DNA of 64,000 nucleotides from Actinomycetospora chiangmaiensis DSM 45062 (GCF_000379625.1 NZ_KB903226.1:21520-85519), one strand, 5' to 3'. Numbered from the stretch's first letter, positions 16,621 to 25,810 are shown. The notes: generated by a model not told the origin, from the letters alone. Numbers and translations are program-made.

Positions 16621-18531
16621 CGTTGCGCCGCGGTCCGTGACGTCGTCGACGTCGTCGCGGTCGGTGAGCCGATCGAGCGGCACTGTCTGCGACGCGTGGT
16701 CGAGCAGGAGGCCATCGAGGAGGCGGAGGTCCGCGAGCTCATCCGGACCGAGGGCGACCTGGTCTACGTGGGGCATCCGATGTACGGGGAGGTGCGCCGG
16801 ACCACCTGCGGGCCGTGGCGGCTCCGACGGCTGCGGGGGCAGGTCGCGTCGGCGATGGGGGACGCGCCGCCGGGGACGAGCCAGGCGGTCAGGCGTGGAC
16901 TGCTGTGGTTGGAATCGGACCTCGCACCCGACGCCGACGTCCTCCTGCCCGCGGCCAAGGCAGCCGGCTCGCTGCTCGACCTCGAACTCGCGCACCGGCT
17001 GTTCACCGCCGCCGACGCGGCCGCGGCGAGTCCGCGGGCCCGAGTCCCCTTCGCCTACAACCTGTTCATGATGTCCCGGGGCGACCTGGCCGACGCGGTG
17101 CTCGACTCGGTCGCCGGGACCGGGGACGACGGGACCGGCGTCGACGACGGCTCCGCGGCCTACCTGAACGTGGTCACGGTGCGGGCGGCCACCCTGCTGT
17201 GGACGATGCGCTCGCCCGAGCAGTCCCGGCAGGTCATCGACGAGGCACTCGCGACCGCACACGGCGCGCACCACGACAACCTGATGGCCTCCCGCGCGAT
17301 CCAGCTCTCGCTCGCCGCGCGCCCGCGCGACGTGCTGGCCGCCACGGCCGGCGTCGACCACCGACGGATGGATCCGTTCGCCGTCACCATCGGCCTCGCG
17401 GCGGAATGCCTGGCGCACGGCGAGCTCGGCCGGTCCGAGGACGCCGTGTCGGCCGCCGTCGAGTGCGGGCGGATGGTCGGGCTCAACGACCAGGGCCGGT
17501 TCCTCAGCCTGTACCTCGCCGAGTTCCTGACCTTCGGGCTGGCGGCGGCGGGGCGGATCGCGGAAGCGGTCGACGTCGCACAGGACCACCTGGCGGCGCA
17601 GCACGACCGGCCGGCACCGGCCCGTGTGCTCGCCGGGGAGATCCTCGGGATGGCCCTGCTCGCAGCCGGTGACCTCGCGGGGGCCCGCCGCCACCTGACC
17701 CCACATCCCGACGACGGGTCCGGGGATGCCGCCGAGGGCGACAGCTTCCCCGTGGCCACCAGCGTCTACCGGTTCCGGCCGCTGCGGGCCCAGACGCTGG
17801 CGCGATCAGGGGACCTCCCCGCAGCGCAGGCGGCACTGGCGGCCACGCGGGACGACCGCCACCCGGCCTACGTCTACGTGACGTCGGTCGAGATGCTCGC
17901 CGAGGCCTGGGTGGCTGCCGCGTCCCAGCGGTTCACCGAGGCCCGGCGCGCGGCGCACCGTGCGGCGGCGTTCGCCCGCGAGCACGATCAGCTCGCGCGC
18001 GAGGTCTGGTGCCTGCAGACCGCCGTGCAGCTGGGCGACACCGGGTGCGCCGGACGCCTCGCCGAGCTCGCCGATCGGACGAGCGGCCCACGAGCCGTCG
18101 TCGCCACGAGGTACGCGGCCGCCCTCGCGTCCGACGATCCCGAGGGGCTGGATCGGGTGTCGGGGGAGTTCGAGACGATGGGCGACGTCCTGGCCGCCGC
18201 CGACGCCGCCGGGCACGCCGCGGTGTCCTACCGCCGCGCCGGTCGCGCCGGTCGGGCCCTGACCGCCGCCGCACGGGCACATCGCCTCGGCGCCGCGCGG
18301 GGCGCCGCTCCGAGCGCGGCCGTCGCTGCAGCCGCGCTGACGCTGCCCTTCACCCACCGGGAACGCGAGATCGCCGTGCTGGTGGCACAGGGATTGTCGA
18401 ACCGCGAGATCGCCGAGGTCGCTTCGCTGTCGGTGAGGACCGTCGAGTCCCACGTCTACAACGCCAGCAGCAAGGCCGGTGTCACCGACCGCGCAGCCCT
18501 CGCCCAGGTCGTCCGCGCCGTCCTCGGCTAG
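16621..18531 (+). pseudogene. AAA-LuxR (LAL-type) regulator, 5'-truncated
   Basis: Recognisable sequence begins at about 16621 with CAAVRDVVDVVAVGEPIE, which is normally preceded by a ~300-residue P-loop ATPase; no Walker A or B motif exists upstream, where the lyase-like gene ends. The remainder is a helical-repeat region and an intact C-terminal LuxR helix-turn-helix (THREREIAVLVAQGLSNREI ... SVRTVESHVYNASSKAG). Translation could start at GTG 16696 (611 residues). Full-length relatives are ~900 residues, so I treat it as a truncated remnant; a freely acting DNA-binding fragment is possible. Confidence 0.65.
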
Positions 18532-18692
18532 GCCCCCGACCCGTCCGACCCGGCGGCCCCTCGGTAGTCCCCGCCCACGGGGCGGCGGAACTTCCGTAGT
18601 GCCTCCCGGAGTCCGTGGCCCGGAAGTCGATGAACACTCCGACGGCACGTGGCGGGTCGAGTCGCCGCGCCGAGAGGACGGAGCCGGGGTCG

Positions 18693-18881
18693 ATGGCCGT
18701 CACCGAGCTGACCGCACTGACCGGGCGGGTGGTCCGCCCCGGGGACGGGGCGTCCGAGGCCGCGAGCGCCGGGTGGAACGGCCTGCACGTCCGCCGACCG
18801 GCCGCGGTGGTGTTCGCCTCCGGGACCGCGGACGTCGTCAACGCCCTGGCCTGGGCACGCCGAACCGCCCACCGACCGTGA
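18693..18881 (+). pseudogene. FAD-linked oxidase, N-terminal stub
   Basis: 62 codons starting MAVTELTALTGRVVRPGDGA. The text that follows (WNGLHVRRPAAVVFASGTAD, then NALAWARRTAHR) is the opening of the BBE/FAD_binding_4 oxidase family, normally ~450 residues. The frame stops where the flavin-linking region (RSGRHSY-like) should begin, and no continuation is visible in other frames. It is a remnant next to other broken genes. Confidence 0.6.
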
Positions 18882-19006
18882 CCAGACGGAGGGCAACGCC
18901 CGTCGTGCCGGCTCATGCCCCAGCCGGCAGTCGCCGCCGCCCGGGCCCACCGGGCGGCATCCTCTTCACGCCACAGACCGCACCGTGGCGACCGAGGGGT
19001 GCGGAC

Positions 19007-19300
19007 GTGTCCGGACCGGACGAGAGCTCCCCACCGAGATCGGCGCAGGACGTGACTCTCGGATCGGCCTCCGAGGCTGTCAGCCGGTGGTGCGAGGAGC
19101 TCGACGTCAGCTTCCCCGTCACCTCCTGGCAGCTGGCGCTCCTGGTCGACGAGTTCGGCGGCGACGTCTCGACGACGGGTGCGATCCTGCGGCTGGACCC
19201 CGGCGAGTACCACTCGCTGGTACACCTGCTCGCTGCTCTACCTCCGTCCGGGCCCGCCCGCCATCGCTGCGACCGCGGAGGCCGAGCGGCCGGTCGATGA
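19007..19300 (+). CDS. small hypothetical protein
   Basis: 97 residues from GTG 19007, with GAGGGG eight bases upstream. The central part (VSRWCEELDVSFPVTSWQLA, then DEFGGDVSTTGAILRLDPGE) is balanced in composition and helical, unlike random GC-rich frames; the tail is Arg/Gly-rich. No family was recognised. It ends eight bases before the convergent aminopeptidase remnant. Confidence 0.4.
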   Translation: MSGPDESSPPRSAQDVTLGSASEAVSRWCEELDVSFPVTSWQLALLVDEFGGDVSTTGAILRLDPGEYHSLVHLLAALPPSGPARHRCDRGGRAAGR

Positions 19301-19308
19301 CCTGACGG

Positions 19309-20266
19309 TCACGCGGGGTCGGTGACGTGGTCGGTGGCGGCGCGCACGAGCCGGGCGGTCTGTTCCGGAGCGCCGTGACCCTCGCCGTCCACGAGGTGCA
19401 TACGCGCACCGGGCCACGCGCGGGCGAGCTCCCAGGCCACGTCCGGTGGGCTGGAGATGTCGCGGGTGCCGTGCACCAGCACCGCGGGGATCCCGTGGTG
19501 GCCGCGGGCGGCTGCGAGCAGAGCGTCGTCGGGCAGGAAGCAGTCGTGGCGCCAGTAGTGGGTGACCAGCCGGGCGAACCGCGCCCGGAACCGGGGCTCG
19601 GCCTCAGCCAGAGCCCGCGCCGGGGGTGGGCCGCCGCCGATGGCCATGTGGGCGTCCTCGTAGGCACACCAGGCCAGGGCGGCGTCGTGCTGGGTAGCGG
19701 GGTCGGCGAGGCGGCGGGCGTAGGCATCGAGGAGACGCTCCCCGGGTGCGGCGTGCGCAGCGTCGGCGAACCGTTCCCACGCCGCTGGGATCAGCCGGCC
19801 CATCACGTGGACGATCCAATCGGTGTCCCGCCGCCGGCCGCTGGTCACGGAGAACAACACCACCGCGCGGACCCGGTCGGGGTGCGCCGACCAGCACCCA
19901 CCGCTCGATCCCCAGGTGTTCGCGGAGCTGCTCGAAGTCCACCACCAAGTGCTGGGTCGTGTTCACCGACAGGTCCGTGCCGACCTCGCCCGCATCCGGG
20001 ATGCTCTCCCCGCAGCCGCGCTGGTCGACCAGGACCACCCGGTAGCGGGCGAGGTCGAACAACGGAGTCCACACCGACGCCCGCGCCCCCGAACCCGGTC
20101 CCCCGTGCACCACCAGCGCCGGAACCCCCGCCGGGTTCCCCTCGCTGCGCTACGCCAGCCGCTGACCATCGCCGACCTCGAGCACCCCGGACGCCGGGCG
20201 CACCCCGACGTGCGCGTCGACCGACCAGGAGCGTGGGGCCACGGGCGTCGAACGTATCGGCTTCAC
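19309..20266 (-). pseudogene. prolyl-iminopeptidase-like alpha/beta hydrolase, nucleophile region deleted
   Basis: From GTG 20266 the frame reaches an in-frame TAG at 20150-20152 (GDGQRLA-stop), then continues ALVVHGGPGSGARASVWTP and VVLVDQRGCGES, the HGGPG and DQRG motifs of the family. Near 19885 the sequence jumps from RWVLVG directly to AHPDRVRAVVLFSV in another frame: about 13-15 residues carrying GGSWGS, the nucleophile elbow, are gone. The C-terminal part is intact (VHGTRDISSP with the Asp, VDGEGHG with the His). Stop codon, frameshift and loss of the catalytic Ser make it non-functional. Confidence 0.8.
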
Positions 20267-20384
20267 CCCGGCACGGCAGCCCTGCCCGGACATCGTCGGT
20301 ACCCGACTCGAGGTGCCCCGGAGCTCTGCTCAGCCGCCTCCTGCCAACGACTCCGGGGCTGACGCCACCGCAGGTGCAGCTCGG

Positions 20385-20828
20385 TCAGGAATCTGAGGCC
20401 CGGACGGCCGCGCAGCGACGGCAGAACTTCTCCCCGCACGTCGTACACGGGGGCGCCTGGAGCTCGGTCACCAGCCCGCCGAGGATCCACCCGACAGCGA
20501 GCAGGAGCACGACCGCGACCACAGCACGGTCGTGCAGGAGCAACAGGGTCGCGCCCACCGTCAGCCCGACCGCAGCCACACCGGCCACGACCACGCCGCC
20601 ACCCCACGCCCGTGCACCGACAGGGGGAGCTGTGGCCTCGGCCTGCGCGCGGGGGATCGTGCTCGACGCCGGCGGGAAGGCTCGTCGCTGCCGCGCAGCG
20701 GGCGACCGCCTCGGCCATGGGCGGTGGGCTCGGCTCCAGGGGCGCTGACCCGCACGCGACCGATCAGGACCGTGGACCTGCCCGCAGCGCGGATATTCCA
20801 CGGGACGCTCACCGGCCCGAATTTCCAT
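20385..20828 (-). CDS. two-helix membrane protein with C-terminal Cys4 motif
   Basis: Up to 147 residues; the true start may be later because the first ~65 residues are Arg/Pro-rich and atypical. Two adjoining hydrophobic helices (GGGVVVAGVAAVGLTVGATL and VVAVVLLLAVGWILGGLV) are followed by PPCTTCGEKFCRRC, a CxxC-x4-CxxC cluster that could bind a metal on the cytoplasmic side. No family was recognised. Confidence 0.45.
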   Translation of the reverse strand: MEIRAGERPVEYPRCGQVHGPDRSRAGQRPWSRAHRPWPRRSPAARQRRAFPPASSTIPRAQAEATAPPVGARAWGGGVVVAGVAAVGLTVGATLLLLHDRAVVAVVLLLAVGWILGGLVTELQAPPCTTCGEKFCRRCAAVRASDS

Positions 20829-21038
20829 CGACTACTCCATCGCACCCTTTCGGCACATCGTTATCCCGTGAAGGCGCGTGAATCACCGACCGCCGCAGGA
20901 GGAAGCGGAAGAGACCTTTTCGTCACCACAAGCGACGCGCGATGCTGAGCGCGAATGAGCGACACCGAGATCGTCACAGCGCGAATCGACCATTCGCCCG
21001 GAAGAGCACGAAACGACGAATCATGGCTCGCGGCCCCG

Positions 21039-22052
21039 TCACACGAGGTCGAGGCGGTACACCCTCGCGGCCGTCCCGGCGAAGATCGCTCGTCGTTCGT
21101 CCTCCGAGCAGCCTGCGGTGATGCGTTGGTAGGCGTTGCAGACCGTGGCGAAGGGGCCGACGCAGTCCGAGGGTGCGTTCGACTCGAACATGACCCTGTC
21201 CGCGCCGAAGAGTCCGATCGTCTCCTCGGTCCAGGACCGCCACTCCTCGGCCAGCGTCGTCGAGTCAGCGGGCGGTGTCCGCAGGTAGTTCGGCGACCCC
21301 GACAGGAACGTCCCGAGGCCGCCCATCTTCACCGTGACGTTCTCGCACTCGGCGATCTTCGCCATGTGGACGCGCCACTCGGCGAAGTCCTCCTCGACCG
21401 TTGTCGCGTGCGAGCCGATTCCGACGGGATTTCCCAGGTGGTTCAGCACGATCGAGAGCTCCGGGAAACTCCGCGCGAGGTCGAGGACGTCGGGAAGCTG
21501 GGGACTGAGGACCATGGCGTCGAAGCTCAGGCCCAGCGGGACCAACAGACCGACACCCCGCCGGAACTCCTCATCGAGGTAAAAATTCCGAGGCAGGCCG
21601 AACAAGCGAGCTGCGACGGCGGGGTCCGCGTCCCAGAAGCCCGACTGCCGGACGCCCCTGAGCCGCTCCGGAGCGGCCACGAGGTGCGCCTGCAGAGCTC
21701 GCTGAACTGCGTCGGTCTGCAGCTCCACTCCGGCGACGATGCCGGCCGCGATGTGCACGTCCCCGTAGAGCCCGGTCGCACTCATCGCGGCCTGGCCGTC
21801 GAGGAACACGGTCTCGTTGACGGACCGCAACTCGTGCGGGCCGCCCGCCCGGTACATGGAGTGCATCTCGACGGCGACGGACGCGATCACGTTGTGCGTC
21901 GAGCCGACGAAATCCGCGTAGTCGTCGACGAGGAACACCGGCTTGCCCGTGGTGTGGACGAGAAAGTCCCGACCCCGCCCGACGAGGTGATGGTGAGCAT
22001 CGATGACCGGAATAGTCGCGTCGACAGGCTGCTCGGAAGGCCACTCGTGCAT
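21039..22052 (-). CDS. amidohydrolase-family (TIM-barrel) metal-dependent hydrolase
   Basis: 337 residues. VIDAHHHLVG at the N-terminus carries the HxH metal motif of amidohydrolase_2 proteins. IVLNHLGNPVG supplies a strand-6 His, and DRVMFESNAPSD the final-strand acid. Family members hydrolyse lactones such as 2-pyrone-4,6-dicarboxylate or decarboxylate aromatic acids. It is divergent from a MarR gene across a 123-base gap holding a palindrome, so it is probably repressed by that regulator and induced by its aromatic substrate (inference). The ATG at 22052 starts directly before the metal motif; the longer upstream frame looks non-coding. Confidence 0.8.
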   Translation of the reverse strand: MHEWPSEQPVDATIPVIDAHHHLVGRGRDFLVHTTGKPVFLVDDYADFVGSTHNVIASVAVEMHSMYRAGGPHELRSVNETVFLDGQAAMSATGLYGDVHIAAGIVAGVELQTDAVQRALQAHLVAAPERLRGVRQSGFWDADPAVAARLFGLPRNFYLDEEFRRGVGLLVPLGLSFDAMVLSPQLPDVLDLARSFPELSIVLNHLGNPVGIGSHATTVEEDFAEWRVHMAKIAECENVTVKMGGLGTFLSGSPNYLRTPPADSTTLAEEWRSWTEETIGLFGADRVMFESNAPSDCVGPFATVCNAYQRITAGCSEDERRAIFAGTAARVYRLDLV

Positions 22053-22144
22053 CGTCGATCTCCTCGGGGTGTCGGTCGGACGTCGTCGAGCAGCGGCTGG
22101 CCATCTCGTCCTCGTCCCCGCGGTCCAGTCCGCTGCGTGAATGT

Positions 22145-22156
22145 ATAGCATGCTAT
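22145..22156. promoter_or_regulatory. MarR operator palindrome ATAGCATGCTAT
   Basis: This is a perfect 12-bp palindrome, extendable to TGTATAGCATGCTATGCA with one mismatch, 20 bases before the MarR start and 93 bases before the amidohydrolase start. It is AT-rich for this genome and overlaps a plausible -10 sequence (TATAGC). Size and place match MarR operators. Confidence 0.65.
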
Positions 22157-22175
22157 GCAATGAGAGGCTACGACC

Positions 22176-22679
22176 GTGACTGACGGTCGAGGACGTGACG
22201 CGGCGGACGACGCCGGGCCCGACGTGGCAGGCCTGGCGCCCGAGGCGTCGCTGGGCTTCCAGGTTGCCCACCTGCGGCGGCTCCTCGGCAGCGAACTGCG
22301 ACGTCAATTGGAGCCGTACACCGTCGCGCCCGCGCAGTTCGCGGCGCTGCTCGAACTCTTCCGGCGGGACGGGCTCACCCAGGCCGAGCTGTGTGTCCGG
22401 CTGGACATCGAACAGCCGACCATGGCCAACACCCTGACCCGTATGCAGCGCGACGGCCTGGTCGCCAGGGCACCGGACCCCTCCGACCGGCGACGATCCC
22501 GGATCCTGCTCACCGCCCGCGCACGGGCCCTCGAGGCCGACCTCACTCACGCCGCGCGCGCCGGGAACACCGCCGCACTGCGCGGGCTCGACGACGAGCA
22601 GGTCGACGAGTTCATGCGTGTGCTCGGCATCATGATCGACAACCTGGCCCGACAGGACCACCCCCCGGGCCCGTCCTGA
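22176..22679 (+). CDS. MarR-family transcriptional regulator
   Basis: 167 residues from GTG 22176. The winged helix is clear: PAQFAALLELFRRDGLTQAE, LCVRLDIEQPTMANTLTRMQ (helix-turn-helix) and the wing APDPSDRRRSRILLT. It probably represses the divergent amidohydrolase gene and itself through the ATAGCATGCTAT site. A hydrolase gene follows 128 bases downstream and may be in the same transcript. Confidence 0.85.
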   Translation: MTDGRGRDAADDAGPDVAGLAPEASLGFQVAHLRRLLGSELRRQLEPYTVAPAQFAALLELFRRDGLTQAELCVRLDIEQPTMANTLTRMQRDGLVARAPDPSDRRRSRILLTARARALEADLTHAARAGNTAALRGLDDEQVDEFMRVLGIMIDNLARQDHPPGPS

Positions 22680-22807
22680 CGCCCGCCCCGACACCCACGA
22701 CCTGCTCACCCGGTACGCAGGCCACTCCCCAACCCGCACCCGCCCGAGCCGCCGCCCCCCCCCGTCGCAGCGCTGCACCGCGCCGTCCATCGCCCAGAAG
22801 GCCCTCC

Positions 22808-23659
22808 ATGACCCCCGCCGCCCCCGTCGTGCTCCACCTCGACCGGAACACCCCGACCGCCCTCGAACTCACCGTCCACCGGGCGCCGGATGCATCGGCC
22901 CCCGCCGTCCTCGTCGTCCCGGCCATGGGGCTGCGCGCGTCGTTCTACACCCCGTTGCTCCAGGCCCTCGCCGCTCACGGCTGCCACGGCGCCACCCTTG
23001 AACTGCGCGGTCACCAACGTCGCCCCGCGCCCCGGCCCGGACGCTCGTACGACTACGGCTACGCCGACCTCGTCGGCGACCTCGACGCCGGCCTCGCCCG
23101 GCTGCGCGCCACCCTCCCCGGAGCCGCCGTGCACACCCTCGGCCACAGCTTCGGTGGGCACATCGTCGCCGCGCACGCCGCCCTTCGGCCGAGCACGATC
23201 GACTCCGCCGTGCTTCTCGCCACGGGAAGCGTCGACTGGCGGGCCTGGGGCGCCATCGGCCCGTGGCACCTCCTGCGCACCCAGGCCGCCCTCGCCGTGA
23301 CCCAGCTCCTCGGACACTTCCCCGGCCCCCAGGTCGGCTTCGCCGGACGCGAGGCGCGCACCCAGATGACCGAGTGGGCCCGATGGGGAAGGACCGGACG
23401 ACTACGCATCGGCCACCCACCCGTCGACATCGCCGCCGCGGCCACCGATGCCGAACTCCCGCTCCTGTTCGTGTCCCTGGCCGGCGACGCCCTCGCTCCG
23501 GCCAGGACGACCGACGCGTTGGCCGCCCTCTTCCCTCGGGCCACCGTGTCCCGCCGTCACCTCCGGCTCGACGTGGCCCGTCCCCACTACGACTGGGCAC
23601 GTCACCCTGACACGGTGCTTTCCCACCTCACCAGCTGGTTCGGTTCCCCGACACGATGA
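22808..23659 (+). CDS. alpha/beta-fold hydrolase
   Basis: 283 residues. HTLGHSFGGHIVAAH contains the nucleophile elbow GHSFGG; an acid is expected in LLFVSLAGDALAP and the His in DVARPHYDW. The lid region is Trp/Arg-rich (SVDWRAWGAIGPWHLL). Related actinobacterial proteins are described only as serine aminopeptidase-like S33 hydrolases. The ATG at 22808 is preceded by AGAAGG. A nine-C run at 22755-22763 lies in the leader. Confidence 0.75.
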   Translation: MTPAAPVVLHLDRNTPTALELTVHRAPDASAPAVLVVPAMGLRASFYTPLLQALAAHGCHGATLELRGHQRRPAPRPGRSYDYGYADLVGDLDAGLARLRATLPGAAVHTLGHSFGGHIVAAHAALRPSTIDSAVLLATGSVDWRAWGAIGPWHLLRTQAALAVTQLLGHFPGPQVGFAGREARTQMTEWARWGRTGRLRIGHPPVDIAAAATDAELPLLFVSLAGDALAPARTTDALAALFPRATVSRRHLRLDVARPHYDWARHPDTVLSHLTSWFGSPTR

Positions 23660-23673
23660 ACGGCGCACGCGTT

Positions 23674-23733
23674 ATGTCATGACCTTGACATGTCTCGTGG
23701 CGGCGCTTAGCTTTGATGTCAGCACCTTGACAT
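23674..23733. promoter_or_regulatory. two identical-format operators ATGTCA-N6-TGACAT, 42 bp apart
   Basis: ATGTCA (23674-23679) faces TGACAT (23686-23691) across six bases, and the same pair recurs at 23716-23721 and 23728-23733; the second copy extends to TTGATGTCA / TGACATCAA. Both spacers end in ACCT. Centres are 42 bp apart, about four helical turns, so two dimers would bind on one face. They lie 19-78 bases before the monooxygenase start. Confidence 0.7.
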
Positions 23734-23751
23734 CAAGCTGAGGAGACAGTC

Positions 23752-24102
23752 GTGCTGCACCCGACCTCGACGATCACCATCACGGCCGGCACTCGGTGCG
23801 TCACCCTCATCAACGTCTTCACCGTCGAGCGGGGTCACCAGGACGAGCTCGTCGATGCCCTCGACCGCGCCACCGCCGAGGTCTTCACCGGGGTGCCCGG
23901 CTTCATCTCCGCGAACGTGCACGCCAGTCTCGACGGGACACGTGTCGTGAACTACGCCCAGTGGGCCAGCGAGGAGGCCTACGCCGCCGCGATGGCGCGC
24001 CCGGAGGTCCGCCGGCACATCGCCGACGCCGCGGCGCGGGCGACCTCCTACGACCCGACGCTCGCCCAGGTCCGCGCCATCCACCATGCCGACCAGGAAT
24101 AG
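23752..24102 (+). CDS. antibiotic biosynthesis monooxygenase (ABM) domain protein
   Basis: 116 residues from GTG 23752 with GAGGAGA upstream. It shows one dimeric alpha+beta barrel domain: VTLINVFTVERGHQDELVDA, VPGFISANVHASLDGTRVVN and YAQWASEEAY are the classic ABM segments. Such small proteins act as cofactor-free quinone-forming oxygenases, haem-degrading enzymes or stress proteins; the role here is not determined. Its promoter region carries two matching inverted repeats, so it is tightly regulated, probably by a TetR-type protein encoded elsewhere. Confidence 0.8.
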   Translation: MLHPTSTITITAGTRCVTLINVFTVERGHQDELVDALDRATAEVFTGVPGFISANVHASLDGTRVVNYAQWASEEAYAAAMARPEVRRHIADAAARATSYDPTLAQVRAIHHADQE

Positions 24103-24230
24103 CCCCTCGTGCGACGTCGGCTGCTGACCCTGCGCGAGGAACGGACCCAGGAGATCGCCGGGACTGGGCGGCACCGAGACCCTGGCGCACCCCTCGTCCG
24201 GGGCGTCGGGGACGACGAGGAGGCGACGGG

Positions 24231-25193
24231 TCACGACATCGAGGGCACCAGGACGATCCGGCCGAACACCTCTCCGGCGTCCATCCGCCGGTGCGCTTCG
24301 GCTGCGCCGGCGAGCGGGAGGACGTCCTGCACCACGGCGGCCAGTTCGCCGTGGGCGACGGCGGTGAACTGCTCGGTGCGTACGGCGTGCAGTCGGGCGC
24401 GGGGGACGGTGTCCGCGCTGAAGGTGCCGACCGAGACCGACCGCTGGAAGTGGGCGAACAGGCGCATCCCGAAGTCCGCCGGTGGCATGCCCGCCACGAC
24501 CCCGACCAGGACCAGGCGCCCGTTGGGAGCCAGCCGGTCGATGAAGGACGGCAGACCGGCTCCGCCGACGACGTCGATCACGACGTCGACCTCGCTCGGC
24601 CCGCCCGCGCCGGTCCGGTCGAGCACGGCCGTCGCGCCGAGCGCCCGCAGCCGCTCGCCACGCTCGGCCGACGAGGTGGTCACGGCCACGACGCCCGCCC
24701 CGGCGTGGCGAGCGAGCTGCACGGCCGCGATCCCGATGCTCCCGCCCGCGCCACGAACGAGCACCGACTCCCCCGCCGCGACGTGGGCCTGCGCCAGGGC
24801 GAAGTGGGCGACCGCGCCGGAGGTACCGATGCTCACCGCCGCCACGCCGTCCAGCCCGTCGGGCAGCGCCACCACGTCCGCCGCCTGCGCGACGGCCCGC
24901 TCGGCGTAGCCCCCGCCGGTGCCCGTGAAGGCCCAGACCCGACGGCCCATCCACGCCGGGTCCACGTCGTCACCGACCGCGGCCACCGTGCCGGCCACCT
25001 CGCTGCCGGGCACGTGGCCGGGGGCGAATCCGTAACCACCGAGGGTGCCGCGGCGGATCACCGCGTCGACGCCGCCGACGCCGATCGCCTCGACGGCCAC
25101 CATCACCTGCCCCAGGGCCGGGCTCGGCTCCGGCCGGTCCACCACCGCCAGCCCGTCGGCGGGCCCGAACTCGCGGATCTCGATCGTCTGCAC
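24231..25193 (-). CDS. zinc-independent NADPH:quinone oxidoreductase (MDR family)
   Basis: 320 residues from GTG 25193. It has the medium-chain reductase layout without zinc ligands: GYGFAPGHVPGSEVAGTVAA, VRGAGGSIGIAAVQLARHAG (nucleotide motif), VDVVIDVVGG and NGRLVLVGVVAG. It probably reduces quinones or alpha,beta-unsaturated carbonyls with NADPH. It is divergent from the TetR gene at 25244, with a perfect palindrome in the 50-base gap, so TetR control is very likely. It is convergent with the ABM gene. Confidence 0.85.
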   Translation of the reverse strand: MQTIEIREFGPADGLAVVDRPEPSPALGQVMVAVEAIGVGGVDAVIRRGTLGGYGFAPGHVPGSEVAGTVAAVGDDVDPAWMGRRVWAFTGTGGGYAERAVAQAADVVALPDGLDGVAAVSIGTSGAVAHFALAQAHVAAGESVLVRGAGGSIGIAAVQLARHAGAGVVAVTTSSAERGERLRALGATAVLDRTGAGGPSEVDVVIDVVGGAGLPSFIDRLAPNGRLVLVGVVAGMPPADFGMRLFAHFQRSVSVGTFSADTVPRARLHAVRTEQFTAVAHGELAAVVQDVLPLAGAAEAHRRMDAGEVFGRIVLVPSMS

Positions 25194-25206
25194 GACGGCG
25201 GACGCT

Positions 25207-25226
25207 AACGGACGGGGCCGTCCGTT
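25207..25226. promoter_or_regulatory. TetR operator AACGGACGG-GG-CCGTCCGTT
   Basis: A perfect 9-bp inverted repeat with a two-base spacer, centred between the starts of the quinone reductase (25193) and the TetR gene (25244). It can block both promoters at once. Length and symmetry fit a TetR dimer site. Confidence 0.75.
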
Positions 25227-25243
25227 TGGCTAAGCTGAGAGTC

Positions 25244-25810
25244 GTGGGCGAGCAGCTGACTCGGGTCCGTCGCAGCGACGCCGCGGCCAACCGCGCCCGA
25301 CTGCTCGACGTCGCCCGGGCACTGTTCGCCCGCGACGGGCTCGACGTCCCGATGCGGGAGATCGCCCGCCACGCCGGCGTCGGTCCGGCCACGCTCTACC
25401 GGCACTTCCCCAGCAAGCAGGACCTGGCCATCGAGGCGTTCACCGTCGAGATGCAGGCCTGCCGGGCCGCCGTCGACGAGGGTCTGGTCGCCGAGTCGGC
25501 GTGGCGGGGCCTCTGCCGGATGATCGAGCGGCTCTGCGAGCTCCATGCCCGCAACCGCGGCTTCACCGAAGCCTTCCTCGCGACGTTCCCCGACGCCGTC
25601 GACCTCACGAGCGAACGACGGGCCGCGCTCGGCGCGGTGGCGCGACTCGCCGCCCGCGCGCACGCCGAGGGCCGGCTGCGCCGTGACTTCGCACCCGAGG
25701 ACCTCGTCCTGACCCTGATGGCGACCCGCGGCCTCGACGCCCTACCCGAACCCGCCCGCCCCGCCGCGGCCCGACGGCTGGCCGCCCTGATCATCGAGGG
25801 CCTCGGCTGA
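25244..25810 (+). CDS. TetR-family transcriptional regulator
   Basis: 188 residues from GTG 25244; an in-frame TTG at 25226 lies inside the operator and is less likely. The N-terminal helix-turn-helix is typical: RARLLDVARALFARDGLDVP and MREIARHAGVGPATLYRHFP, then SKQDLAIEAF. The C-terminal ligand domain ends with PARPAAARRLAALIIEGLG. It is expected to autoregulate and to repress the divergent quinone reductase through the palindrome at 25207-25226. Confidence 0.9.
   Translation: MGEQLTRVRRSDAAANRARLLDVARALFARDGLDVPMREIARHAGVGPATLYRHFPSKQDLAIEAFTVEMQACRAAVDEGLVAESAWRGLCRMIERLCELHARNRGFTEAFLATFPDAVDLTSERRAALGAVARLAARAHAEGRLRRDFAPEDLVLTLMATRGLDALPEPARPAAARRLAALIIEGLG

Noticed and set aside
22755..22763. 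Run of nine C bases as a possible phase-variation tract
   Set aside because: It lies in the untranslated leader, not in a coding frame, and no alternative frame would be joined by slippage.
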